In this document: positions 7,751 to 16,101 of the stretch, one piece after another
Position numbering within the stretch: the first letter of the stretch is position 1
How the letters are laid out: each line of letters begins with the position of its first letter
Assembly: GCA_945787595.1 (NCBI GenBank)
Contig: CALZJV010000193.1
Location: forward strand, 1-21,075
From: an uncultured Desulfobacterales bacterium
GTDB lineage: Bacteria; Desulfobacterota; Desulfobacteria; Desulfobacterales; JAFDCJ01
DNA: 21,075 nt
Direction: 5' to 3'
Program-made: the position numbers and the translations under genes
Notes under the pieces: model-generated
Told to the model about the DNA's origin: nothing
Database searches by the model: none
What the model saw: the letters and a program-made list of their open reading frames with translations, nothing else

Positions 7751-7785
7751 AAACGCCAATCCCGATACAATCAGAATTGGCGTTT
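7751..7785. terminator. Bidirectional intrinsic terminator between purQ and the LysM gene
   Basis: AAACGCCAAT at 7751-7760 pairs perfectly with ATTGGCGTTT at 7776-7785 over a 15-nt loop. A T-rich tail lies on the + side and an A run (T run in the minus transcript) on the other. It sits between convergent genes and can end both transcripts. Confidence 0.85.
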
Positions 7786-7803
7786 CTTTTCTGCGCCATA
7801 TTT

Positions 7804-8847
7804 CTATTCTAATTTAAACGGAGTAATAATTTTGGTTCCCGGCTCAATCGCCCTGAGGGAGTCAGTGATCATCACCGTAGCGGTTGTTTTTTCAATGTGA
7901 AGCACGAGCAATTCACCTAAAAGGACCGGAGTCAGAGTGGTTTTACTTTTGTCCTTGGGATTGATACGAAATTTCTCCTGTTTATAAATCCAGTACAACT
8001 GGCCGGGTCTGACCCCTTCCTGCTCGCCTTTGTCGATAAATGCAATGGCGCTCTCACTGAACATGCTCTGGTGCTCTTCAGACTCGATAATATAACCCTT
8101 TAACCCTTCCGGACTTGGCTGCATTCCAATCCGCGGCAGGCGCCGATAGTACGGCATCAGCAGGTCGCCGACTTTGATGGGCCGGTAAGTGGCAACAATT
8201 CTTCCCAGGACGAAATCGGGCCGCACAATGGTAATCTCCACAGCACCTGCTAGATAGTGCTGGAAGCCTATCAGTTCATTGGTGTCCTTGGCCTTTATCG
8301 GTTTTAATGTCCGGTAGATGGTATATATATGACCTTTTGCGAGTGTAAGATTATCTGCCGGTCGGATGTATACCAGATCCCCCGTGCTGATCATCACTTT
8401 TTGCCCTTCGACTTTAAAGATGCTACCCTGGGATCGAACGGGATCTTTACGAATGAAGCCCACCCGATCCATGGCAGCGAATTGGAAATCCAGCATGTTC
8501 GTCAACTCGGGCTTATCAGCAACAGTCTTGTCTTTAGTAGGTCCTTGTTCGCCAATGCCTTGAGCGCTGCGACGGCGATACAGACGGATGCGTTGTCCCG
8601 GATAAATGCGGTGGGGATTTGCGATTTGACTGTTTTCTTGCCACATTTCGGGCCATTGCCAGGGAGTATCGGAAAACCTTTGCGAAAGATCCCAGAGGGT
8701 ATCGCCCTTTTGGATGGTATAGTAGAACCCGGTTTCGTATTTAACGGTTGGTTGATCCTGGGCTGCCGGCTGGGATCCAAGAAAGGCCGGGATTAGCAGA
8801 AAGATGAAAAAGATCAGAATGGATAAAATGCGTATTTTTATGTTCAT
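7804..8847 (-). CDS. Secreted LysM-domain protein
   Basis: This is a predicted exported peptidoglycan-binding protein of 347 aa. The N-terminus (MNIKIRILSILIFFIFLLIP) is a signal peptide or anchor. A single LysM domain spans about residues 42-90 (YYTIQKGDTLWDLSQRF, then W and NP motifs, ending in IYPGQRIRLY). The rest, about 250 residues, has no motif I recognise. It looks beta-rich and ends in a GTKIITPF-like stretch. I chose the ATG at 8847 rather than one 36 nt upstream: it gives a clean signal peptide and has GGAG 6 nt ahead. It has its own promoter and lies between terminators, so it is probably monocistronic. LysM domains bind N-acetylglucosamine polymers; a role in the cell wall is inferred. 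Confidence 0.85.
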   Translation of the reverse strand: MNIKIRILSILIFFIFLLIPAFLGSQPAAQDQPTVKYETGFYYTIQKGDTLWDLSQRFSDTPWQWPEMWQENSQIANPHRIYPGQRIRLYRRRSAQGIGEQGPTKDKTVADKPELTNMLDFQFAAMDRVGFIRKDPVRSQGSIFKVEGQKVMISTGDLVYIRPADNLTLAKGHIYTIYRTLKPIKAKDTNELIGFQHYLAGAVEITIVRPDFVLGRIVATYRPIKVGDLLMPYYRRLPRIGMQPSPEGLKGYIIESEEHQSMFSESAIAFIDKGEQEGVRPGQLYWIYKQEKFRINPKDKSKTTLTPVLLGELLVLHIEKTTATVMITDSLRAIEPGTKIITPFKLE

Positions 8848-8909
8848 CAGATACTCCGGTTCTTTTGTTGCAGTTAATGACAATGAAACAATTGGTTTTT
8901 TATCTAATA

Positions 8910-8938
8910 AGATTACTTGATTGTCACTGAATTGTCAA
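8910..8938 (-). promoter_or_regulatory. Sigma70-type promoter for the LysM gene
   Basis: Read on the minus strand, TTGACA (8933-8938) is followed by 17 nt and TAATCT (8910-8915), about 60 nt upstream of the LysM start. The -35 box is a consensus match and the spacing is optimal. The -10 box matches at four of six positions. Confidence 0.65.
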
Positions 8939-8996
8939 ATTTTTCGACCATCCATAAAATCACATAAATATCCGATCAGTTAAGGGTACTAAGCCT

Positions 8997-9040
8997 AAAA
9001 AAAGCCCTTACGGTGTACGAACGTACCATAAGGGCTTTTT
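8997..9040. terminator. Strong intrinsic terminator after groEL
   Basis: A-rich DNA leads into AAAGCCCTTA (9001-9010), which pairs with TAAGGGCTTT around an inner GTACG/CGTAC stem, followed by a T run. It lies 27 nt beyond the groEL stop on the minus strand and is symmetric, so it can work in both directions. It separates groESL from the LysM gene. Confidence 0.9.
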
Positions 9041-9066
9041 CCATTAAACGTCTATGGACAGGGTGA

Positions 9067-10737
<1,671 letters not shown>

Positions 10738-10753
10738 CTAAAATTTTTTTTAT

Positions 10754-11041
10754 TTAGTCAACTATGCCAAGCACGTCGTCTTCGCGCATGATCAGATATT
10801 CTTCACCACTGATTTTTACCTCAGTGCCGGAGTATTTACCAAAAAGAATTCGATCCCCTTTTTTGACCTCGAGCGCGATCCTTTTTCCGTCTTCACCGAT
10901 CTTGCCGTTACCGACAGCCGTAACTTTTCCCTCAGCAGGTTTTTCCTTTGCCGTGTCCGGAATGATAATGCCGCCTTTGGTGGTCGTCTCTTCTTCAACG
11001 CGTTGGACTAAAATTCGATCCTGTAATGGTCTCAATTTCAT
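10754..11041 (-). CDS. groES: Co-chaperonin GroES (10 kDa)
   Basis: This is the heptameric lid of the GroEL folding chamber, 95 aa. The start [18 protein letters not shown] is canonical. The mobile loop [16 protein letters not shown] that contacts GroEL and the C-terminal [15 protein letters not shown] are conserved. AAAGGAGA precedes the ATG by about 9 nt. It is the first gene of a groES-groEL operon. No palindromic CIRCE operator (TTAGCACTC-N9-GAGTGCTAA) was found upstream, so HrcA control is not supported by the sequence. Confidence 0.98.
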   Translation of the reverse strand: MKLRPLQDRILVQRVEEETTTKGGIIIPDTAKEKPAEGKVTAVGNGKIGEDGKRIALEVKKGDRILFGKYSGTEVKISGEEYLIMREDDVLGIVD

Positions 11042-11399
11042 GGTTTAAAATCTCCTTTTACATTAGCAAAATTTTTTTCTATAACTGTAGCACTTCATTT
11101 TTAAATCCCATTAAGTATGACCTGCCGCTTCAAAAAGCGGTATTTGTTTCCACCCCCCCTCGATTTAGCCTAATTTTAAAATTATGATTATTATATTAAA
11201 ATGTTAGGTAAGTTTTTTTTCGTAGGAATAGGTTGTTTGAAAAATAATCATACTTTCTTGATTGTAAAGAGATTAAGAGTGGAATTTTAAAAAAAAATTG
11301 CAAAAGTTCAGCCACTAAGCACGAAGGCATAAAAAAGGAATGTGAAGTTTAAACTTTTGTCATAAAGAAAGGAATCTATTATTTTCTATAACGGAATGA
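11042..11399. other. groESL upstream region, AT-rich, no gene
   Basis: This is 358 nt of AT-rich DNA between the groES start and the fmdB-like stop. It contains a small hairpin, CCGCTT at 11125-11130 with AAGCGG at 11135-11140, that would be in the groESL leader. On the minus strand TATAAT occurs at 11190-11195, but I see no convincing -35 box. No heat-shock sigma32 promoter or CIRCE could be identified. No terminator for the upstream fmdB-like gene is evident. Confidence 0.4.
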
Positions 11400-11696
11400 T
11401 CAGGTGGATTTATCGGTGGACTGTTTTTTGTTGCCCGAGTCGGTGTCGGCTGATTTTTTCTCGACCGATTTGCTCTCTTCAGTCTTTTTTTGAGAAGACT
11501 TAGCGGATTTTTTGGACTTGTCGGCATAGTCGGTTACATACCAGCCGGTGCCTTTTAGGTGAAAGGTGCTCTGGGACATGAGTTTGTGGAGTTTGCCCGA
11601 GCAGTGTTTGCATTTGGCAAGAGGTTTGTCTGAAAATTTTTGCAGCGCTTCTTCAATGCTACCACATTTGGTGCATTCATATTCGTAGATCGGCAT
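11400..11696 (-). CDS. FmdB-family zinc-ribbon protein
   Basis: This is a small putative regulatory protein of 98 aa. MPIYEYECTKCGSIEEALQ is the hallmark N-terminus of the FmdB/CxxC_CXXC_SSSS family. Four cysteines (8, 11, 29, 32) in two CxxC pairs should bind zinc. The C-terminal third, from about residue 60, is a low-complexity Lys/Ser/Asp tail typical of the family. I set the start at 11696, not 15 nt upstream, because the family begins at MPIYEYEC and GGAG lies about 10 nt ahead. FmdB was named from a formamidase gene cluster, but the molecular role of the family is unproven. It lies on the same strand as groESL, upstream. Confidence 0.9.
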   Translation of the reverse strand: MPIYEYECTKCGSIEEALQKFSDKPLAKCKHCSGKLHKLMSQSTFHLKGTGWYVTDYADKSKKSAKSSQKKTEESKSVEKKSADTDSGNKKQSTDKST

Positions 11697-11862
11697 CCTG
11701 AAAATCTCCATTGTGCAACATCATAATCATCATCTCAAAAGAGAAATAGTTTCTTAAAACATTATCATCGAATTTTTATCATCATATGTTTTGGGCCTTT
11801 CCTTTGGACCCTGATCCTACTTTGGCTGATTAATATATAGTCAGTACCGTCGAATTGTCAAG

Positions 11863-11907
11863 ATTCAATTTTGATCCATTCAATTTTGATCCATTCAATT
11901 TTTATCA
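11863..11907. repeat. Three 15-bp tandem repeats at the 3' end of the HExxH gene
   Basis: ATTCAATTTTGATCC occurs at 11863-11877 and 11878-11892. A third copy with changes near its end sits at 11893-11907. The third unit contains the stop codon of the minus-strand gene (11905-11907), so the duplication could have altered that protein's C-terminus. Confidence 0.85.
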
Positions 11908-12444
11908 GGGATCGCGCAAATCCTCATACGGTACGCGCCAATCGTTGTAAAACTCCAAGACCTTCAATAGACCTTCAATTTGGATGGGGTGCAAAATATC
12001 ATGGGTTCTGCGGTGGACACGCTGTTCCTCTGCCATACGTTCTTCATTAGAGGCATCAAAGCTTTGAATAAATTTGCTGAACCGTACGATGTGAATTAAT
12101 TCGTGGGTGATGATGTAAAGAGAAAAAGGATACAGCTCAATACCTGGTGTGCCATCCAAAGTTGACCGGATTGTGTGATCCTGCAGGCAGATTTTATAAA
12201 AATCATAGGTTGCCGAACCCAATGAAGTGTTCCGGCGCTGACCCTTGTAACGAATGATTTGCGCAAATGGGCCGTCTATGATTTCCTCATTGATCAGTTC
12301 TGCAAGAGTCCTGACATCATATCGCGGGCCGAGCCATTGGCTGGCAGACATTTTATAATGATTGCTGACCAGCTCTTCAGCCATGGCCACGGCGTTGTTG
12401 ACGATTACAAGTTGCCTGGTGCTGAAAGTCTTGCGTTTTTGCAT
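11905..12444 (-). CDS. Uncharacterised protein with HExxH zinc-protease motif
   Basis: This 179-aa protein is not one I recognise by name. Residues 110-121 read YIITHELIHIVR: a hydrophobic lead, then HELIH (114-118), the zinc-binding motif of zincin metallopeptidases. Several acidic residues (E134, E135, E139, E140) lie 16-22 residues later and could give the third ligand, followed by H144 and H148. There is no signal peptide and no obvious membrane segment, so it is probably cytoplasmic. The N-terminal half is mixed helix and strand without a known motif. The start at 12444 has only a weak ribosome binding site. It lies next to the fmdB-like gene on the same strand. Peptidase activity is inferred only from the motif. 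Confidence 0.75.
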   Translation of the reverse strand: MQKRKTFSTRQLVIVNNAVAMAEELVSNHYKMSASQWLGPRYDVRTLAELINEEIIDGPFAQIIRYKGQRRNTSLGSATYDFYKICLQDHTIRSTLDGTPGIELYPFSLYIITHELIHIVRFSKFIQSFDASNEERMAEEQRVHRRTHDILHPIQIEGLLKVLEFYNDWRVPYEDLRDP

Positions 12445-12726
12445 TATAATCTGATTGAATAGTTAGTAAAAAATCCCTTTGGAAGTCGGAATAAGAATGA
12501 GATCAAAATTAATGTCTATTTGAGATTGGCTTTTCACCACCCTCGGATATATACCTATAAACCAGAATAATATCAAGTCTGAGGATAATGCCCCCTTCAT
12601 TTAGAATTTTACATGAAGGCTAAACTTTTAGATTGAAGATGTTTCCTCCCGGGGTAAAAGGTCGGCAATGCCTGTACCCGTGGGGCTCTGGATGTATAAT
12701 CGTTTAAATCGTTTACCATCGAATGC
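12445..12726. other. Intergenic region with small hairpins
   Basis: No gene is visible. CCTTCAT at 12594-12600 pairs with ATGAAGG at 12613-12619. GGGTA at 12652-12656 pairs with TACCC at 12675-12679 and encloses GGC-AAT-GCC (12664-12672), a compact nested fold. I compared it by memory with TPP, c-di-GMP and SAM riboswitch cores and saw no match. TATAAT occurs at 12695-12700 without a matching -35 box. Confidence 0.35.
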
Positions 12727-12731
12727 TATCT

Positions 12732-12899
12732 AGTTTCCATCCATAAATGGTCTTTTTGCCCAATCTCGGCGTCAATCGGCGCGTTTGTTTGTGCGACGTA
12801 GCCAGCTACGTCTCCGCACAAACTTGGACAAAAATCCGCATTTCTGGATTGGAAACACCATCAAGTGCCCAAACTGTTAACCGATTTGTGGACGGGCAC
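12732..12899. mobile_element. MITE-like element, copy 1 (168 bp), flanked by TATCT
   Basis: The ends AGTTTCCATCCATAAAT and ATTTGTGGACGGGCAC are imperfect terminal inverted repeats. The element is bounded by TATCT at 12727-12731 and 12900-12904, consistent with a 5-bp target duplication. The core holds a long hairpin (GTTTGTGCG...ACGTAGC with GCTACGT...CGCACAAAC). A second copy at 20281-20415 is almost identical over the first 93 bp and at the right end. In this copy 12822-12858 is an inverted near-copy of the left end. It has no transposase gene, so it is non-autonomous. Confidence 0.8.
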
Positions 12900-13017
12900 T
12901 ATCTAACTCCGTTCTCAAAAAAAGGTGTAGACATAAACCAATCAGTTGTGTTAAATAAATCGTTTACAAATTGCAATAAAATTAATGGACACAATAGTTA
13001 AAAAGGGAGGTGATGAA

Positions 13018-13116
13018 TTGGGTAGTGTTGTAAAAAAGCGCAGAAAGAAAATGCGAAAGCACAAGCATAGAAAATTATTAGCCAAAACGCGTCATCAGAG
13101 AAGGAAAGGTAAATAA
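13018..13116 (+). CDS. Small basic ribosomal protein, bS22 / AURKAIP1-COX24 family
   Basis: This is a 32-residue, strongly basic peptide starting at TTG: the N-terminus reads GSVVKKRRKKMRKHKHRK after the initiator, then LLAKTRHQRRKGK. The pattern SVxKKRRKxMxKxKxRKLLxxTRxQRRK is that of bacterial bS22 (described in mycobacterial ribosomes), related to mitochondrial mS38 (AURKAIP1/COX24), which binds near the decoding centre of the small subunit. A perfect Shine-Dalgarno GGGAGGTGAT lies a few nt ahead. An ATG at 13013 is out of frame and stops after five codons. An intrinsic terminator follows 33 nt later, so it is a stand-alone transcript. Being so short and TTG-initiated, it is easily missed by gene finders. 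Confidence 0.9.
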   Translation: MGSVVKKRRKKMRKHKHRKLLAKTRHQRRKGK

Positions 13117-13148
13117 TGATACCGGTAATCTTTTCTGGATATAAATAA

Positions 13149-13184
13149 AAGCACCGGGCATGTAAAATGCTTCGGTGCTTTTTT
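13149..13184 (+). terminator. Intrinsic terminator of the bS22-like gene
   Basis: AAGCACCG (13149-13156) pairs with CGGTGCTT (13173-13180), extended by GCAT/ATGC around a GTAAA loop, and is followed by a run of T. The A-rich left flank could let it also serve minus-strand transcripts. Confidence 0.9.
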
Positions 13185-13247
13185 GTTGGCTTAACAAACC
13201 CATTTTATTCCGATCCGGCGGAATTGAAATTCAGAGACATCCAGTAG

Positions 13248-14183
13248 CTATTCCGTGTATTCTTTGAGATACTTCAAAAATTCCGATTCGGTTGAAAGTA
13301 TCAGAGTATTTTTTTCGTCAAGAGATTGGTCGTAAATTTCAAGCGTCTGCACAAACGAATAAAAATCAGGATCAATGCCATAGGCCTGGGCATAAATGAT
13401 GGTCGCTTGGGCATCGGATTTACCCTTGATTTCCTGAGCCGTGCGGTAGGCCTCCGATGTTATTTCCTGCAAGTCCCTTTCTCTTTCACCCAATATTTTC
13501 TGGGCCTCGCCTTTTCCCTCGGAGCGATATTTTTCGGCGATTTGCTTGCGCTCCGCAATCATTCGGCCATAGACGGATTTTCTGACCTGCTCGACATAAT
13601 TTATCCGTTTTATTTTTACATCAACCAGCTCGATGCCGAACTGAGCCAGTTTGGGCTGGGCCTGCTTCAGGATTCCCTGGGTGATTTTTTCACGGCCGAC
13701 GGTAACCGCATAAGAAGTTCTGATGCGGTCCTCAATTTCGACGTCAGAGGTATCGAGCAAACGGGAGGATTTGCGAACGGCCTCGATCAATGAGTGCGAG
13801 GTAATAAAATTCCTCACGGCCGGGTCGATAATATCGTTGAGTTTGCCGATAGCGCTAAACTGGTTGTTGACGGTCTGGAAAAATTTTATGGGGTCTGTAA
13901 TTTTCCAGCGGGCAAAGGTATCGACCCAGATAAACGTTTTATCCAGGGTGGGAATCTGACCCGGATCACCGTCCCAGTCCAGCAGGTTTTTAGCAAAATA
14001 ATTGGCACGCTGGATGAAAGGTACTTTAAATCTAAGTCCCGGATCTGTTTTCGGTGTTCCAACGATTCTGCCGAATTGTGTAATGATGACCTGTTCGGTT
14101 TCGTCGACGGTGTAGGCTGCGTTGTAAACGAGCATAGCTGCCGCCGCAACTACGATAGCAATAAAAATTCCTTTGTTTTTCAT
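13248..14183 (-). CDS. hflC: HflC, FtsH-modulating SPFH membrane protein
   Basis: With HflK this forms the large inner-membrane complex that surrounds the FtsH AAA protease and controls its access to substrates. It is 311 aa: one N-terminal membrane anchor (residues about 4-22), then the SPFH/band-7 domain (VDETEQVIITQFGRIVGTP, KVPFIQRA, VDTFARWKITDP), then a charged helical region rich in Glu, Arg and Ala. The C-terminal SFVQTLEIYDQSLDEKNTLI and FLKYL match HflC. Its ATG overlaps the hflK stop by four bases (ATGA at 14180-14183), so the two are translationally coupled. Confidence 0.95.
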   Translation of the reverse strand: MKNKGIFIAIVVAAAAMLVYNAAYTVDETEQVIITQFGRIVGTPKTDPGLRFKVPFIQRANYFAKNLLDWDGDPGQIPTLDKTFIWVDTFARWKITDPIKFFQTVNNQFSAIGKLNDIIDPAVRNFITSHSLIEAVRKSSRLLDTSDVEIEDRIRTSYAVTVGREKITQGILKQAQPKLAQFGIELVDVKIKRINYVEQVRKSVYGRMIAERKQIAEKYRSEGKGEAQKILGERERDLQEITSEAYRTAQEIKGKSDAQATIIYAQAYGIDPDFYSFVQTLEIYDQSLDEKNTLILSTESEFLKYLKEYTE

Positions 14184-15226
14184 TTTTCAGCACCAATTTG
14201 TTTTCCGATATTCAGTAAGGGCAGAAAATTTTTCTGATCTGCATCGATGATATACTTGGCACCCAGCTTCGGGAAAAGTTTTCCCATGGTCTCGAGGTAC
14301 ATTCGCCGTTTGGTGACATCTTTGGCCTTGACATATTCCTGGTAAATCGAGGTAAACCTGGCGGCGTCACCCTTGGCCCGATTGACGCGATTCAAGGCAT
14401 AGCCCTCCGCTGTTTTGATGGTGCGGTCCGCTTCACCACGCGCGCGCGGAATGGACTTATTGTACTCTTCTTTGGCCTGATAGATCAGTTGTTCTTTTTC
14501 CTGAGTCGCCTGGTTGACCTCGTTAAAAGAAGGCTGCACGGGGCCGGGAACATTGGTCCTTTTCATTTCGATGGTGACGATATGGATACCGGTTTCCGCC
14601 TGGTCCAGTTCTTTTTGCAGCAGTCCGCGGGCCTCCACTGCAATTTCATCCCGTTTGCTGATGACCTCGTTGATACTTCGGTCCCCCACCACCAGTCGCA
14701 TCGAGGCTTCTGACATATCGGTGAGGATTCTGCGGACGTCGCGTACCTTAAATAGATAATTGTACGGATCTTTCACCCGGTACTGGACAATCCAAGGTAC
14801 CAGGGCGACATTCAGATCTCCGGTAAGCATCAGGGCAACGTTAATATTTTCAGTTCCGGCTTTAAAGCGCGATCTGCTGTCGGTGGTGGCCGAAGCGAAC
14901 CCGAATTCTTCGGTCCTGATCTGTTTAACATTGACCTTGGTGACCTTTTCGAGGCCAATTGGCAACTTAAAGTTAAGTCCCGGCTGGGCGGTACGGACAT
15001 ATCTGCCGAAAAGCTGGACGATACCGACTTCATCCTGCTTGACCGTAAAGAAAGTGCTTGAAGCAACCATGATGACAACTATCACCAAAATTACTATCGG
15101 GCCGCCGGGCAGCTTGAATTTCTTGAATTTATCCAGGATTTCGTCCATCTGGGGTGGCGCGCCGCCGCCGATACCACCGCCCCTGCCTTGTTGCTGCTGT
15201 TTCAGCTTATCCCAATCCCAACTCAT
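14180..15226 (-). CDS. hflK: HflK, FtsH-modulating SPFH membrane protein
   Basis: This is the partner of HflC in the periplasm-facing HflKC cage around FtsH. It is 348 aa. A short Gly/Gln-rich cytoplasmic N-terminus (MSWDWDKLKQQQQGRGGG) is followed by a membrane helix at about residues 41-61 and the band-7 domain (VKQDEVGIVQLFGRYVRTAQ, GLNFKLPIGLEKVTKV). A long coiled-coil-like region with RARGEADRTIKTAEGY and RAKGDAARF follows. The C-terminus (RMYLETMGKLFPKLGAKYII) is typical. It is the first gene of the hflK-hflC pair. The ribosome binding site (GGGAA) is weak and no strong promoter was found upstream. Confidence 0.95.
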   Translation of the reverse strand: MSWDWDKLKQQQQGRGGGIGGGAPPQMDEILDKFKKFKLPGGPIVILVIVVIMVASSTFFTVKQDEVGIVQLFGRYVRTAQPGLNFKLPIGLEKVTKVNVKQIRTEEFGFASATTDSRSRFKAGTENINVALMLTGDLNVALVPWIVQYRVKDPYNYLFKVRDVRRILTDMSEASMRLVVGDRSINEVISKRDEIAVEARGLLQKELDQAETGIHIVTIEMKRTNVPGPVQPSFNEVNQATQEKEQLIYQAKEEYNKSIPRARGEADRTIKTAEGYALNRVNRAKGDAARFTSIYQEYVKAKDVTKRRMYLETMGKLFPKLGAKYIIDADQKNFLPLLNIGKQIGAEK

Positions 15227-15390
15227 AGTTTGATTCCCGTAAAAATGGTTAATGACAGCGGATTCAAGACAATTTGTTCCTGAATCGCTTATATCTATTT
15301 AGCGCAGCCGGATGAGAATGTTCGCGGCCGCGAAGAAAAAGATGATGATACATATTCAGATATGTAACAATAAGTTGCTCGGCCATTCAA

Positions 15391-15587
15391 GTCAAGTAAA
15401 AAGCATCTAGGCTAAGGGCTCACTCAAAAATAACTTCACATTTTGGACGTCGATCCATCCCGTCCGGCTGCGTTGCGGAAGCTCGAAATATGCTTGATAT
15501 TCCTGTGCTTCCGCGTCTTGCCGGCCGGGCGCCTCAGCGTCCAAAATTGTGAATTTATTTCTTCGTGAACCCTTAGTTTTACTTGAC
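15391..15587. mobile_element. Palindromic MITE-like element with long terminal inverted repeats
   Basis: The arm at 15412-15449 (CTAAGGGCTCACTCA..., ending TTTTGGACG) matches the reverse complement of 15538-15576 with few differences over about 38 bp. Outside these arms GTCAAGTAAAA at 15391-15401 is exactly complementary to TTTTACTTGAC at 15577-15587, so the inverted symmetry extends to 15391-15587 with an extra 10 bp on the left. Between the arms is a GC-rich stem (CGGAAGC with GCTTCCG, and CCGG-rich flanks). The 60-codon minus ORF here only reads the repeat. It fills half of the 395-nt hflK-dciA spacer; 15227-15390 shows nothing else I can support. Confidence 0.8.
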
Positions 15588-15621
15588 ATGATGGGGATCG
15601 GTTGGCAAGTTACTTACAGAC

Positions 15622-15936
15622 ATGAAAACAAAAAAAACTAAAGCAAAATTTGTCCATATCGGCAGTATCATTGACGAAGTATTGAAAACCTATCGTCGTG
15701 AACCCGACGGCGAATTGATACGAGTGTGGAATGTTTGGGACAGCATTGTCGGTGAAGTTATTTCTAAAAATGCCAAACCTGCCGCCTTTAAAGGCCGGAT
15801 TCTGCTGGTATATGTGACGAGTTCAACATGGGTTCATCAGCTTCAGTTTTTAAAAGAGGAAATGATCGCCAGACTGAACGAGGCCTTGGGAAAAGCGCTC
15901 ATCGATGATTTGAAATTTAAAATTGGGCCGGTCTAG
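15622..15936 (+). CDS. DUF721 (DciA-like) protein
   Basis: This 104-aa protein spans essentially one DUF721 domain. It has IIDEVLKTY at the N-terminus, the core VWNVWDSIVGEVISKNAKPA, then FKGRILLVYVTSSTWVHQLQ and the closing LKEEMIARLNEALG. The family includes DciA, which interacts with and helps load the replicative helicase DnaB in bacteria that lack DnaC/DnaI. Here that role is inferred from homology only. It is co-oriented with the dnaX-recR cluster downstream, which fits a replication role. No clear Shine-Dalgarno precedes the ATG. A 7-bp array begins 1 nt after its stop. Confidence 0.85.
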   Translation: MKTKKTKAKFVHIGSIIDEVLKTYRREPDGELIRVWNVWDSIVGEVISKNAKPAAFKGRILLVYVTSSTWVHQLQFLKEEMIARLNEALGKALIDDLKFKIGPV

Positions 15937-15937
15937 A

Positions 15938-15972
15938 GAATGACGATCGACGAGTGACGAATGACGAATTAA
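15938..15972. repeat. 7-bp repeats (GAATGAC) after dciA
   Basis: Five in-phase units, GAATGAC, GATCGAC, GAGTGAC, GAATGAC, GAATTAA, start 1 nt after the stop codon at 15934-15936. Confidence 0.75.
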
Positions 15973-16023
15973 GGAATTCTCTCTATTTTATTCTAACATC
16001 GAAAGCCTGGTCCTCCCTCTCTC

Positions 16024-16079
16024 CGAGCTATAGGCTCTACGAGCTGGAAGCCGGGCTGTAGGCCCTACGGGCCGGAAGC
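16024..16079. repeat. REP-like 28-mers, two tandem copies
   Basis: Unit 1 (16024-16051) starts CGAGCTATAGGCTCTACGAG. Unit 2 (16052-16079) starts CGGGCTGTAGGCCCTACGGG; both end GGAAGC. The GAGC/GCTC/GAGC blocks of one become GGGC/GCCC/GGGC in the other, keeping pairing. A third copy is at 19484-19511. They lie 22 nt before the methyltransferase start. Confidence 0.8.
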
Positions 16080-16101
16080 TGGGCCAGGATTCTTTACTTT
16101 T

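Noticed and set aside
8329..8796. Plus-strand ORF of 155 codons opposite the LysM gene
   Set aside because: It is antisense to a signal-peptide and LysM-coding frame with a clear promoter; no motif or ribosome site.
11088..11096. TAGCACTTC as a possible CIRCE half-site upstream of groES
   Set aside because: The second half (GAGTGCTAA after 9 nt) is absent, so it is not an HrcA operator.
12747..13001. Plus-strand ORF of 84 codons
   Set aside because: It starts inside the MITE-like element and has no homology or ribosome site; the real gene here is the downstream bS22-like one.
15407..15589. Minus-strand ORF of 60 codons
   Set aside because: It is wholly contained in the palindromic element; its residues are dictated by the inverted repeats.
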